Shown piece after piece: positions 36,105 through 47,942 of a stretch of 64,000 bases of DNA (position 1 is the stretch's first letter; each line of letters begins with the position of its first letter). Where the stretch lies: assembly GCA_021613335.1 (NCBI GenBank), contig JAJTWR010000021.1, positions 316,001-380,000 on the forward strand. Reading direction: 5' to 3'. The notes beneath the pieces are model-generated. The model did no database searches, had not been told where the DNA came from, and was given only the letters and a program-made list of their open reading frames with translations. This DNA comes from Whitmania pigra (taxonomy: Eukaryota > Annelida > Clitellata > Hirudinida > Haemopidae). Position numbers and translations under genes: made by a program.

Positions 36105-36501
36105 ATAAAATAGTACAACACCCTACAAGTTTCCTATAGTTACCATCAATTAATTTTTGTTAAATTCAAGTTGACGTCATAAATTCGAAAGCTGGACAAT
36201 GCAATGATTAGCGTGAATGTTTTGTCACATACTTCTGTAAGCATATATCGAAAGTTGTTAATGCACTAACGCCCAATCAATTATAAACTATTTAAAATTA
36301 AAAATATAGTCTAAAGCTTTTACAAAAACAATCAACAGTCTGTGCTACCATTTAAATGTTTTTATTTTTGTTGGTCGGAAATCAAATTTCAAATTCAGTA
36401 AATTTAATCTAGCATAACACGCATACGATTATAGCACGCACAGGGGGTGCGTGGTAAGTAAAATCGAACATAACACGCGTGTAATATGGGTGAAAATACG
36501 G
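36105..36501. repeat. Right inverted terminal repeat of pogo-like element
   Basis: Inverted match to 27958-28033 and 28264-28560. Holds the empty site for the solo LTR. Confidence 0.8.
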
Positions 36502-36639
36502 TATATTAGCTTTGTCAGCGCGTGAGGCGGCTGTTTTGAATTCAGTAAAGTTCAAATCTAAACTTTATGTGTGGACATTGTTAGGTCATTCCAAACCATA
36601 CAAAAATAAGAAAGTATAATTTTAAAAATTTTAGTAACT

Positions 36640-37002
36640 AAATTTTTTTAGTTAAACTTTTTAGTTAGTAACTAAAAAAAATTAAACTACCCTTTTAACT
36701 AAACTTTTTTGATTTAGTTAAACTTTTCTTGAAACTACAAAAAAATTAATTGATAGTTAAACTATTAGTTAGTAATATTTTAGTTAACTTTTGCCCACCA
36801 CCGTTAATAAGTTTGTCTAAAACTTGTCTATAAATTTAAATTTTTTTTTATAATAAATTACATACTTTATTAAATTAAACTAATTTAATTTTGATTTAGT
36901 TTACGTTTTTTTTCTTTTTCGATGTCAAGCATTTATTACTATTCGGTCTATTATCGTTTTCGTTCTCACCCCAAAAATCATTTTCGGTCGGACTCTAATT
37001 TT
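36640..37002. mobile_element. hAT-like ends (two families)
   Basis: Repeated TTTAGTTAAACT motifs ending TTTTGCCCACCACC (about 36804), also seen near 24060-24170. Then 36880-37002 ends TTTTCGGTCGGACTCTA, the inverted form of 10083-10210. No transposase was seen. Confidence 0.5.
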
Positions 37003-37009
37003 ATTTATT

Positions 37010-38530
37010 ATGAATTAACAATTAATTGTTGAGTTATTGAAGAAAATTATAACCAAAAGTGTATTTACAGTAATACATTACAATAAAGTTTTCATGAAAA
37101 CTTTAAATATTATTATAAAAAAAATAATAAATATTATGAAAATAATTATTATATTTGTGACATTTTTAACCATATAAGTTAATGCTATAAAATACTTGCA
37201 ATGTTCTGAAGCATTTCCAGTAATTAGGTCTTTATAATTTTTCTTATATCGGCTGGATTTTAATCGTTTTTCTTCATTTATCGGCATTTTGAATTTTTTA
37301 TTTTAAAAACTTTACAGCAATTTAAATTTTATAACAACCATCACTATACCGATATATCATCGTTATAACTATCGTCATTAGACGAACATAATAGTAAAGA
37401 TATAATATCAGTCATCATAATCATCATCACCATTATCATGGTCATCATCATCAAAGTCATTTGCATGCAACAACTACAAGACATTTGGCTCCACCCACTG
37501 ACATTGTTTCAAACAACGAACATGAATTTGAATTTTTCATCTTAAATGCCAAAAAACTGCATTTTAGATGATGACGTCATACGTCATCAGAGATTATGAA
37601 AAGTTGCCTTTTAATTGTTCAAATATTTTAACCTTACAGAATGACATGGTGACGATGATGACGATGATGGTGGTGATGACGATGATGGTGGTGATGACGA
37701 TGGCGATGATAATGAGGATGGCCATGACGATAGTGACGACCGACTCTATAATCAATAAGGATGATGTTAATGACTTAATTGTTATTAAATAATAATAATG
37801 ATGACTATGATAATTGTCGTCAACAATCCAATAGCACGAAATATTTCAACAAGAATGAAAAAAAATTTAGTAAAAAACGAAACCAGCAACTGTAAATTGG
37901 AGAGATATCTTTGCACCCAGAATCTGTTATTTTTTAGCGCCAACCACTCTTCGTCTTCATCAGAGGGTGCGATATTTATCGCCGGGTCAAAGATCACATG
38001 TAAAGATGAATAATGAAGCTATTACGTGTGCCCCATACGTTTGACGGTGCGAGGCTGGAGGCTTAATGGTGATGAAGATGATGACGAGGGCGATGACAGC
38101 GACGATGACGACGTCGACGATGACGATGTCGGTCAAGATGGTGATGCAGGGGAGGTGGTGATGATAACGAATATTGTGGGTGGTCGGAAATTATTCCAGT
38201 ATTTATTTGATCAATCACTTCTGAATAAATGTTTCTCCCCGATATGTATCATCAATCCATCCTTAATCATATGTTACCACTACGGCAATAATATCGTCAT
38301 CATCACCACGATCAACAACAACTCAATCAGGTCAGCATCACGAACCAACCACATCATCGCACTCACTGCCACCGTCATCACCACAGCAACTAACATAATT
38401 ACCCTCATCATCATCACCATCATTGTCAGCATCATCGTCATCATTATCAGCATCATCATCGTGGCAAAATTATTATTCCAGCAGTGTTTCCAGGCCTCTC
38501 CATCTGAAGCTCTAAAGTGAACAGAAATTT
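37010..38530. other. Intergenic with degenerate GAT/ATC triplets
   Basis: GAT-rich patches at 37640-37735 and 38068-38150, ATC-rich at 38290-38460. Open frames here are low-complexity and have no recognisable protein. Confidence 0.6.
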
Positions 38531-40640
38531 ATCGAGCTAAAGCGATCCATGATCCATGGCGATCCGTAGAGAGTTTCCTTAAAATTACACAGACATCAAC
38601 ACCCTCGTTTCGTCTCCATCACCACCACCGCCAATTTTTATCAGCATCAAAACTTCCACCTTTACATCGCCATCACCACCTTTAGCACCTTTACCTTTAA
38701 TCTCGGGTCAGCCCACACCCACCCCCCTCGCTTATCCGGGCGTCTCCAAGGCAACGTCTAAAATTCCAGACACAGAAAACGATCCATCGTCGATCCATTA
38801 TGGCGCCATTAGCCTTCCATTGGATCTACCCACGTGGTGGGCACTCCCTCGAACACCTTCCACCACCTTGGCACGTGATGTACGACGTCATCGGCCGAAC
38901 GTAAACAAGCATCGGGACGAGATGGCGGAAATAAGAGGACATTGCTCCCGCGGCGCCAAAACTCGGCCCTCGAATTTCATCCTGATCCCCCGATCAGAAT
39001 ACCCGGATGGAGGTGGCGTCTCATCCCTGAATGGGAATATTTTCCTGTAACGAGGTTCGCATAAACATGCACGGCGTCGTTGAATAAAAACAACAACATC
39101 ATCAACAACAAAAACAACAAAAACAACAACAACAAACAGCTGGAAGAGTAAAGAATGGCTAAATCGAATTCTCCTAAAGACCACTCTACGTTCCTCTCGC
39201 CATCTTTCCAATTCCACCTCCCCGGAAAGATTTGCAGCTCTCGGAGCAGCACTTTCTCAATCACCGGCCAGACTTTCGGAGAGGATTGTAATCAAAAAAA
39301 AAGGGAAAGAAAGGAGGAAAATATAGAGGAATAACTTTTTACGAAGGGGGCGCTATATAATGGCAACAAACGATCAGATGTTTTATGGTTTCAGGCAAAA
39401 AAGATCCAAAGATTTCTAATTCAAAGCAGATGAATAGTTTCTTTAAATTTCGTCGCTTTGCTTGAAAATCGTGCATTAAAAACATATAGAAACGGTTTAT
39501 GTGTTTATAAATTATTCGCCAGGTTTTTATGCAAATAAAAAGAAACACATTTCACTCGCGAGGGGGTGGGAGTGATGGTTGGATGAAAAGCAGACGATGC
39601 TTAAGCGGCTCCGGCGCCGATAAAAGATGAGATAAAGAATGCGGTCGTCAAAAACATCGAATTAAGATAAAAATCTAATCGAACCAATTGAATTAAAACT
39701 GAATAACCTTTCAACAACCACGTTAAAAAAATCATTAAAAAAAAAAGCTTTATCAAAGTCCAAGTTATGTCTGTTCAACCAGGCCTTAAGCTGTAGTGAG
39801 CAGACGATGTGAATTTCTTCAGTAGAACAAATAAATCCTGCATCCGTTTAGACTAAATATTAAAATAAAGTCTTAGGAAAATAAAACGTGGGAGTGGCTC
39901 TACATCATGGATTCGTCAAAACATTCACAAAAGACACAAGTCTTATCAAGTTACTATCATTTCTGAGATTTATACAAGGATATATACAAACAAGTCTCAA
40001 TGAAGAGATCTCGTATTTTTGGAAATTGTTTTAAAAGATTATGCCTTTCGGAGCAAACACGGTTCTCGATATCTCGCCTCAAAATGTAATCCACTATGCC
40101 ATTCAAAACAACAAGAATAACGATAACTAATTAACACAAAATAACAACATTAGTAATGTTTTTCCAATCATTGTGGTTATTGAGATGTCTGGCAAACATT
40201 AACACAAAAAAGATTAAAAACATTAAGAACAAGTCATTTCAAGGTTTCTAAATTTAAACTATTCCTAAACTAAAATAGACTCCCTTATAAAAACATTGCT
40301 CAATCATATCATTACCATCACGTTGAGATATAAGTTGAAGGAAATCATACCTTCCAACGGACACTCAAACAGTCGATTTACAAAACATTGCATTTACAAA
40401 TCCTGCACCACGTAAATTCAATGACTTCCTAGAAGAGACATTACAGAATAGAGAATTTAACAAAGATGATGATAACGGTAATAATAAACTAATCAATCAT
40501 TTATAGAAATAAAATACATTTATGGCTGATTCTCATTCATTTCAATCGTTACAAATTCGAGTCGCACATCTTGATTAAGCTTTTAATAAAACACAAATTC
40601 TATGCTAAGCGAAGGCAGTGCTAGTTGTGTGCTAGAAATA
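38531..40640. other. Intergenic, GC-richer island then AT-rich DNA
   Basis: 38690-39060 is GC-richer, with GTCTCCAAGGCAACG (38740-38754), which loosely resembles an RFX X-box. It could be a promoter or an unrecognised first exon, but no protein was identified. 39060-40640 is AT-rich without coding signal. Confidence 0.4.
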
Positions 40641-40642
40641 TC

Positions 40643-41515
40643 TCATATCAATTTCAAGATGTAATTTTTATTGCCATTGTTGTCCCAAAATTCTTTTCCA
40701 TCCGCCTTCGTCTTCAACACGACGGCAAAGATCAACCCGCTGCCTAGGGACATGAGGCTGCTCCTCAGCAAAAGTTCGAACTCGAATATTTCAAAATCCA
40801 CCTTCATACTCATCGGAAGGGACCCCTTTCCGACATAAACGGCGCCCTGGTCTGAAAAAGATTCCCAGTCGTCGTAGGTGCATCTGACATCGACAGTTTT
40901 GTCTCCGTTGCAGTGGCTGCAAATCCAAACTACGCCAAAAATGGAGTCACTGGAAATGGTGACTTTCTCCAGGCAGATGTTTTGACTCAAGAGTTTCGAG
41001 GTGAAACGTTCTCTTGGCAGAGGCAGCTTAAAGTTGGACTCGTAGAGGCAGCTCTGGAAGATGTCGTACCTCGGACAATCCGAGAGAGCCGGGCAAGAAT
41101 CTTCGTCTGCTATTTCTTCCTCCAGTTTCAACCCAGACTCGTCTGCAAAAACGACTTTCCTTGTTTCGGAATTACTCAGAACTTCTTCAGAATTATAACT
41201 CGATTCCCAGGCTTTGATTCGCTGGTTCCTGCGTTCTGTAGACTCTCGTTCCAATTCCGGTTGGAACGAGCCGTCAATGGTGTCATCAAAATCATCATCA
41301 TTGTCATCGCCATCTTCATATTCTGGTTCTTTGTCCTGCTCTTTGTCTTTCTCTTTGTTTTCCTCTGCCTGTTCTAGTTTTTCACTTGAAACTTCGACTC
41401 GACAGTTCTCTGACGGAGAGGCACTTGGTCGAATGTTCAAGCAGCTGAGCAGTGAGACGTCGAATCGAGGAGGGCTGCAAGAAAGTAGAAACGATGAATA
41501 ATCAAGACCATCCAT
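40643..41515 (-). CDS. PPP1R3: Protein phosphatase 1 glycogen-targeting subunit (PPP1R3 family)
   Basis: 290 aa, uninterrupted. An acidic middle (residues 50-80) is followed by the PP1-docking RVxF-type motif KVVFADE at about 120-126. A CBM21 carbohydrate-binding domain covers about 165-287, with signature pieces VRCTYDDW (210-217) and FWDNNGNKNYIL (276-287). Such proteins bring PP1 to glycogen, where it dephosphorylates glycogen synthase and phosphorylase. Length matches the short members of the family (PPP1R3B/C/D type, about 285-320 aa). The start Met is preceded by a GATTATTC...CATC context with no nearer alternative. It is single-exon as seen. The vertebrate subtype cannot be assigned. 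Confidence 0.88.
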   Translation of the reverse strand: MDGLDYSSFLLSCSPPRFDVSLLSCLNIRPSASPSENCRVEVSSEKLEQAEENKEKDKEQDKEPEYEDGDDNDDDFDDTIDGSFQPELERESTERRNQRIKAWESSYNSEEVLSNSETRKVVFADESGLKLEEEIADEDSCPALSDCPRYDIFQSCLYESNFKLPLPRERFTSKLLSQNICLEKVTISSDSIFGVVWICSHCNGDKTVDVRCTYDDWESFSDQGAVYVGKGSLPMSMKVDFEIFEFELLLRSSLMSLGSGLIFAVVLKTKADGKEFWDNNGNKNYILKLI

Positions 41516-42879
41516 GACTGGTTTGCAACTTCCTTCGAATAATGTGAAGATAATGACATCACGAAATAACTGAAAAAGAAAGTTTCGACGTGTCTTTTAA
41601 TCCCCGCAAACCGACGAAATGCGCAATATCTGAAATATTTACAGATATTTTAGAGAGCGTACAACCACCGACAACAACGGGACACGATAGCAACAAGACG
41701 ACTAAAAGTTATCTTGTTCATGAAATATGAATATTCAATTTTATGAATATTAAAGCTCGCGAAACAAAAAATCTTTATTACGAATAAAAGCACTTTACGA
41801 AAGATTACGGAAAATGCAGTGTTAAAAAAATCGACTACGAGATATTCGATTGTTCACAGCTCGCAACCGTTACTTGTTTGCTTGTACCAAGGTCTTCTAC
41901 TCATTAACATAATGAGGTCACATAACAATTAGCCTCAACATCATTCAAAGCTAAAATGAGCCCAAATGCTTTTCATATCCTCTTCGAGTAGTAGACCATG
42001 ACGTTCATTGTCAGATTCTGTTAAATTATTCTTATTAAATTACAAAGTTAGGATGAGGTTTCTCCAGACAAGGTTGCTGTTTCTTTAAATAACTTCATAT
42101 TCGTTGTTGCTTTGCGTCGGAGCAGCTGAAATGTTTGTTTGAGAATTATGAGGGGTTTTATGCGAGGAGTCAGCAATAATACTACAATATTTTAGCATTT
42201 TGATCTATTCTCGTGAAATGAACACCTGATGATTTTTGCCAAGATTCTCATTTCTCTCTTTCTTTCAGTTCTCTATCAATTTAATTTCATACTGAAACTC
42301 TACTAATAAACATTTTGACTGTTCATTTAAGTGACCGAAAAAAGTAACAAACAAATGACGTGAAACAAAATTGCTAAGTTTAACAGAAATTTTGCTCAAA
42401 TTATATATTAGTTGAATTCTCCATCTTCGTTCCAATACTGAAATGCGATAGCGAGAGGCAAACTTAGTGCATGTTTTTACGCAGTAATAAATCATGATAT
42501 TTTTAATAACCCGCGCCAGCAATTCCGTAATGGTTATCCATAAGCTTGTACCCTCGATGTGAATCAGCAAGCTCGTAAGACCAGTATTTGATTGTTAACT
42601 TAAACTAAGTTTACTAAAATTACATGGAATGTGAATGAAAAAATATATCACATCATGGAATAACATAATATGGTAAATTAATCATGTTTTCGGAACCTGT
42701 AAAATTAAAACATCTCATTTGTAGATGTTCAAATATTTATAAATATTTTTTATTTCGTTTGGTCAAATAACTGAAATTCAAGTCAATCCTAATTGTTACA
42801 CAGTTAAGCAAATTTTAAACAATTTAATTTAACCTACGAAATTATAACAGTCCTCAAAGATTGTCTCATGTTAGGATGA
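41516..42879. other. Upstream region of the PP1 subunit gene, no other gene seen
   Basis: AT-rich. Contains the presumed promoter and 5' UTR of the minus-strand gene. No exon was recognised. Confidence 0.45.
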
Positions 42880-43270
42880 ACAATTTTTCTTAAATTCTTA
42901 TTTAATAGCCTTCAGACTCCAAGGCAATATTAAATTTTTCCACTATTCTGGCTTCCAATGTTTGTCTTAATCTCGTTCCAGTTGTCAAACAACCCTAAAG
43001 AATCTACTACCTTTTCTATTCATGATCCGATTTATCCAGGGGGAGGCCTCGATCTCGGTGCAGCCTGGTTGTGGAAGCCCGGCCCTACTGGCACTGAATC
43101 TTTTAAACAGCTTGTGTTGATGTCTCCTTGTTTTTATATATCTAGCTGCCTCAAAGAACTTTCCTGGATCCTTACCTACCTTGCCAGTGATTACTTTGTT
43201 TCTTCGAGGTCTTCCTTAGTGCACCTCTTTTCTGATGTGGTCATTTTGCCCTTAAATGCTCTCTTTTAAC
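42880..43270 (-). pseudogene. Possible LINE reverse-transcriptase C-terminal remnant
   Basis: The minus strand reads IKTRRHQHKLFKRFS, then NRKGSRFFRVV and, one frame over, DNWNEIKTNIG. This pattern resembles the region after the reverse transcriptase in CR1/RTE-like LINEs (RTRGH..KLFK...FF..RVV..WN). Several stops are present. Weak call. Confidence 0.3.
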
Positions 43271-43581
43271 CAAATTATTACAATAAAAATATAAATATAA
43301 CGGTAAAAGTTAAGAAACGGTTTTTATCTGTGGGCTTTTCGTAAGTATCTAAATAACAATTTTAACCTGATATCTCCTGTGCGAGATTGCTGAGCACACT
43401 TTCAACGTAATAGGTATTTTATAAATTTTTATTTTTAGGAAATGCTAAAATAAATTAATAATTAATTAGTGTAAAGTCGAACATATAGTGAGATTAATTT
43501 GTGTTATCCACATTTATGTAAACAAAAGATCAGCTTTTGTTTCGGTTCGGTCTTCTGCTTCATCACTGAAACTTCTCCACG

Positions 43582-44912
43582 ATGTCCAGATCTGGCGGGA
43601 TGATGTCAGACGATAAAAAGAAGATTTTGAAGGCTAATTTCCAAAAGATTGTACAAAATATGTCTGATGTTGAGAACGTTTTAGATCATTTGCACCAGGA
43701 TAAAATCATTTCAGCAAATTTTATGGAAACCGTTTTGGTAATTTAATTTTTTTATGGTATATCTGCTTCTTTAATACATTAATAATAGTGACGCGTCCAA
43801 AACAAGCTTGCCAAGCTAGTTCTTCTCAACCCTATCCTCTATAGTGCTGACTGCCAGAAGCAATTGCATTGGTTGACGATTCGGTCTTATCACCTTCAAA
43901 ATCGCCCTTATAACATATTACACTTTAGTGACGTCCAACCCACCATATAGATCTCCATCAAACACCTGGTCTTCGTTCATCTTCATCAACCAGTGAATAG
44001 GTCATCACTATTAAACAGAGGCTTCTCATATACCTCTCCTACTCTCTAGAACAGACTTCCTCCCCTCATAAGAGCCCAACATCCCTGGAGCTCTTCAAGC
44101 GTTACCTGAACACTCACCTCTTCAGGACTTCGTGGAACAATGAAAACACAAGGCGCTTCTGACACTATGCCACTATTATTTATTATTATTAAATCGAGGC
44201 TGCAGAGCTTTGAATAACTTACCACGACGTTGATTTTGTTTCTTTTGTTAGAGCAAGTCAACACGATCAGATAAGACAAGAGAATTGATGCTAAACCTGC
44301 ACAGATATGGTGAAAATGCTTTCCATGCATTACTTGTGGCATTGGAAGAGACTGGACAGATTGAATTGGCTCTTCAGATAAGCCCAAATTATAGAGGTCA
44401 AGATGGTGTTGATAGTGACACCAAGGAGATAGATGACATTGGTGAGATGAGTTTACATGAACTTAATTTTAAAATTACAAAAAAATTATTTAATTTCTTT
44501 CTATTAGTTATTATTATTTTATTATTATCACATGTTTTTATGGGTTTTTTAAATTCTTGAAATGATTCGATTAGATCCTCTCAAAAATGAAATAATGAAA
44601 CTGCCATAAGTCATGTTTCCTTCTAGGACGTTACACTTTTGAAAGCCTGGAGATCCAGTCGTTACTGAGGGCAGAAATTTACAGAATCCTCTCTGACAAT
44701 GTGAGTCTTCTGCTGGGAACTAACATAGTTTGAAGGTTTATTATTATTTGAAGATTTTTTTAAAGATTGTCACATTAAGAATGAGTAATATAAGGATAAT
44801 ATGGGAGTAATTGCTACTTAGATGTCATTTCAGAAACAAATGAAGCAATAAAATCATTATCTCTAGCTCTCGAAAAATTGCTGTAGTTTTACGAAGTGGA
44901 TGAAAAACCATG

Positions 44913-44945
<33 letters not shown>

Positions 44946-46312
44946 ATTATTATTAATATTATTAAAATGTGTCTAATTGAACCAACACATCAACTAAATC
45001 TTAACCCAACAAGAACAACTACAAGATCAACAACCCACTGGAAATTGGTCGAGCTGTCATCATCAACAACAAGGACTTTGACTTTTACGAAACCAGGGAG
45101 GGTTCGGATGTTGACCTGGAGTTGGTGAAGGCCTGTTTGGAAAGGTTGAAGTTTCAGGTCAAAGTTCATCATAACTTGACTTTCACGGTTGGTTGAACGT
45201 TCTCTGGTGTTTTGTAATTAGAAGAGCATTTAAAATTTCGAATTATAAATGTAAATAATATGTAATAATAATAATTAATGCAATATTAATAATTAGATGT
45301 AACATAATTCGATGAGTTTTTCTGTGCCCTGATAATGTTTCAGAGAATTTTGGAGGTCTTGCATGCAGAACAGACGGAGTTAGAAGAAAGCGATCATTCG
45401 ACGGACATCTTTGTTGTTGTGGTGATGAGTCACGGAGCCAAGGATTATATCTATGGCACCGACGGATGTCAGGGCATCAACCTTGTCTCCTTGGACAAGA
45501 TTCAGGAAATTTTTGATTCCGACAACTGCAAGTCTCTTGTGGAAAAGCCAAAGTTGTTTTTCATACAGGCTTGCCAGAGAGGTACATTGATAATAATAAT
45601 GATAATGATGGTGATAATAATATTAATAATAATAATAGTAAAACCATGATAATGATCATGGTTGACTATGATGATGACGATGACAACAACAATAATAATG
45701 ATAATATTAAAGTGCAATCATTTATGATCTTAAGCATTATCCAAAATTTTAGAAGTTTTACTTTGGTGAGATTTAGATAGAGTCCATTCTTCTTAGCTTT
45801 ATTTTAACTTTTAGCTTAATTTTTATAAAACACATACTTTTTTTTATTTTATATTTTAGTATTATAATTTTATAACACTTTTTGTATTTTATTATTAATA
45901 TAATTCCGTTCTAGACATGGTGATCCCGTCTGACGAAGGAGTGAACAAAATCAAGTTTAGAAATGTGGCAACGAGGTGTCCTCCAACGACATCAATGCTG
46001 AAAACTCACAAGTCGAGTGACATTTTCTTCATGATCTCAACTGTGCCTGGTTAGATGCCTCGATTCGTATCAACTTTGAGTAATTGTATAATTTGCAACA
46101 ATGATAATAATAATATTGATAATAATAATATTGATAATAATAGCCACAACAATAATAATAACATGAATATTCTGTCCCCTTATTATTTTAATTGGATATC
46201 AATGATATGTCACACTTTAAATTCACTTAAATTATAATTTGTAATATTAATGATATTAATAACAATAATAATAATGGTAAAAAAGTATAGCCTGTAATTC
46301 TTTGTAACAATA

Positions 46313-46369
<57 letters not shown>

Positions 46370-46933
46370 ATGTTATTATCTCCGATGATTAATATTTTAA
46401 TTTCAATATCAGGCTACCTCTCATGGAGACACCCACTGAAAGGCTCCTTCTTCATAAGAACCCTCGTTTATGCCTTGGCAACAAAGTGCCACAATCAGGA
46501 TTTCTTATCCATCATGACTGACGTGAGTTTGAATGCTCTTCTCGTTTGAGCTTGATGGTGATCCACTTTTTGCTCAAAAGCAAGTGGTCAAGGTCAAGTT
46601 CAAGGATGGGGGAGGGCTCTCTCATAAATATGTAAACGTTTTTAAAAAAAAAAATTTTTTTTGATTGACTCTTAACTCTGCATCAATCATGCATTTCTAG
46701 ACTTCAAGTTTGTAACCACCAAAACTGTTGCCTCTTAAATGTTATTGGCTGGTTCAAAATAAGAACATTCGATCACAACAGAGCATTTATAATGAGCAAT
46801 AAAATTACATTCATAAAATTCCCAGGTACAGAGGCTGCTGACGGGCATCGAAATTCAAACGCCCTCAGAGAAGATCGTCCAGCAACCTGAACTCAGGTCG
46901 ACCCTTAGGAAGAAGCTTTACTTCTTGCCTTGA
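43582..46933 (+). CDS. CARD-containing caspase (initiator type), eight exons
   Basis: Exons: 43582-43737, 44252-44441, 44627-44700, 45014-45187, 45344-45581, 45915-46049, 46413-46522 and 46826-46933. They join in frame to 394 aa with GT/AG at each intron. Exons 1-2 encode a CARD (KKKILKANFQKIVQNMSDV, then GENAFHALLVALEETGQIEL), the domain that recruits initiator caspases to activation platforms. The p20 part has NNKDF, TREGSDVD with the S1-pocket Arg, the catalytic MSHGAK (His about 228) and FFIQACQR (Cys about 275). The p10 part has SWRHPLKGSFF with the second pocket Arg. The active-site pentapeptide is QACQR, where families usually have QACxG. The exon 4 acceptor (AACAAG) lacks a good pyrimidine tract. 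Most similar in plan to CED-3 and caspase-2/9. AATAAA lies at 47138. Confidence 0.88.
43801..44150 (+). pseudogene. LINE reverse-transcriptase C-terminal remnant in caspase intron 1
   Basis: Reads QKQLHWLTIRSYHLQNRPYN, then GFSYTSPTL-stop-NRLPPLIRAQHP and, after a shift, LELFKRYLNTHLFR. This follows the CR1/L2-type pattern LHWLP...AF...TLWN.LP..IR...LE.FK..LKTHLF. It is truncated at both ends. Confidence 0.65.
44908..44965. repeat. (ATT)n in caspase intron 3
   Basis: Short ATT array. Further AAT/ATT arrays lie in introns 5 and 6 (45590-45715, 46100-46160, 46314-46366). Confidence 0.9.
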
Positions 46934-47942
46934 TTCATGTTTTCGGAAGTAACGTCTCCTCGCTCACTTTCCGTCAACCCATTTCCGTCGACGCGCAACT
47001 TACTTTCCGTTCTCTCAGGAGGGATCGTGATTTCAGATCACCTGATGCTACATCATGTCATCTCATGATTCCTAGTTATCTGTTGCTATATCATGTCACT
47101 TCATGCCACTTTTGGATGTTTGTTCTGAGTTGCACTTAATAAACCCTTTGGAACCAATTTACAACATGCTCACAGCCCAGATGTTATGCCGATATTTTCT
47201 TGAGATCCTACCATGTTAACGATGCCGATGTTATCCGGATTCTAAATGTGAGCAATTTTTTAATTCTGTGTCCAACATGTTGTATCACAGCAAAAAGTTT
47301 GAACTCCTTGGCACTCTATTGAAAGTCATTCTTAAAATGATTGACTCAACAAAAATCTCATTTTATTGTTTCCAACGGTGAAATGACATTTATGACTCCG
47401 ACATAAAATTTAAATTGATTTTCAAAGATAATCTAACAAATCGAGCAGGCCACCGAAGGAAGTCTGAACTTTGAGTGAAATAAAACTGACCTCTTTTACC
47501 ATAGAAAATGTAAAATACCAAAATAGTTTTTTCTTAAGGAGCAAGTTTACAGCATGCCATATGGATTGAGTTATCATGCATACAAGCTTCAATCCAGGTG
47601 TAAAGCTAACCTCTATTTCCATGAGAAAATAATGATTTGTGGACTCGTGCAACTTGCCCCGAGTGAGCGTAACGTGGTACGCAGCAAGTTTTTATAAAAC
47701 ATTCTAAATCGATCGAAGAAATAAACAATGTAGGACTCTATCCATGCCATGCAATGCCATGCTAGTATTCACAATGGTGCCATAACTAATGACTGAATAG
47801 AAAATGAGATTTTAGCAAAATATCCAAACATTTCTCATATAAAATAGTCACTTAAAACAGTGGAAACTGTCAAAGAGCGGCAGCATTCGCAAGACAAGGA
47901 GCTGAGCCGCTGGCCAGAATCTGGCCCTCGGCACAAAAAACA
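46934..47942. other. Gap between convergent gene ends
   Basis: Contains the caspase 3' UTR and its AATAAA (47138-47143). For the minus-strand gene a possible AATAAA lies near 47350. No gene was seen. Confidence 0.5.

Larger units (their letters stand above)
27958..36501 (+). mobile_element. pogo/Tigger-like DNA transposon with nested insertions
   Basis: The left end (27958-28033 continuing at 28264-28560) and the right end (about 36105-36501) match as inverted repeats of roughly 350-400 bp, sharing TTTTCACC, ATTACACGCG and GTTATGTTCGATTTTAC. Between them lies one decayed transposase (28787-29690). Four later insertions can be subtracted: a solo LTR (28034-28259), a 51-bp LINE tip (28725-28775), a full LINE (29703-34856) and a SINE (34884-34993). 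A TA lies just outside the right end; the left flank is less clear. Confidence 0.75.

Noticed and set aside
38820..39050. 76-aa plus-strand frame and 95-109 aa minus-strand frames in the GC-richer patch
   Set aside because: Arginine- and proline-rich frames caused by base composition, with no recognisable domain.
45571..45600. Reading the caspase active site as QACQRG
   Set aside because: The Gly codon would use the splice donor GT; the next exon continues in frame with Asp only if the intron begins there.
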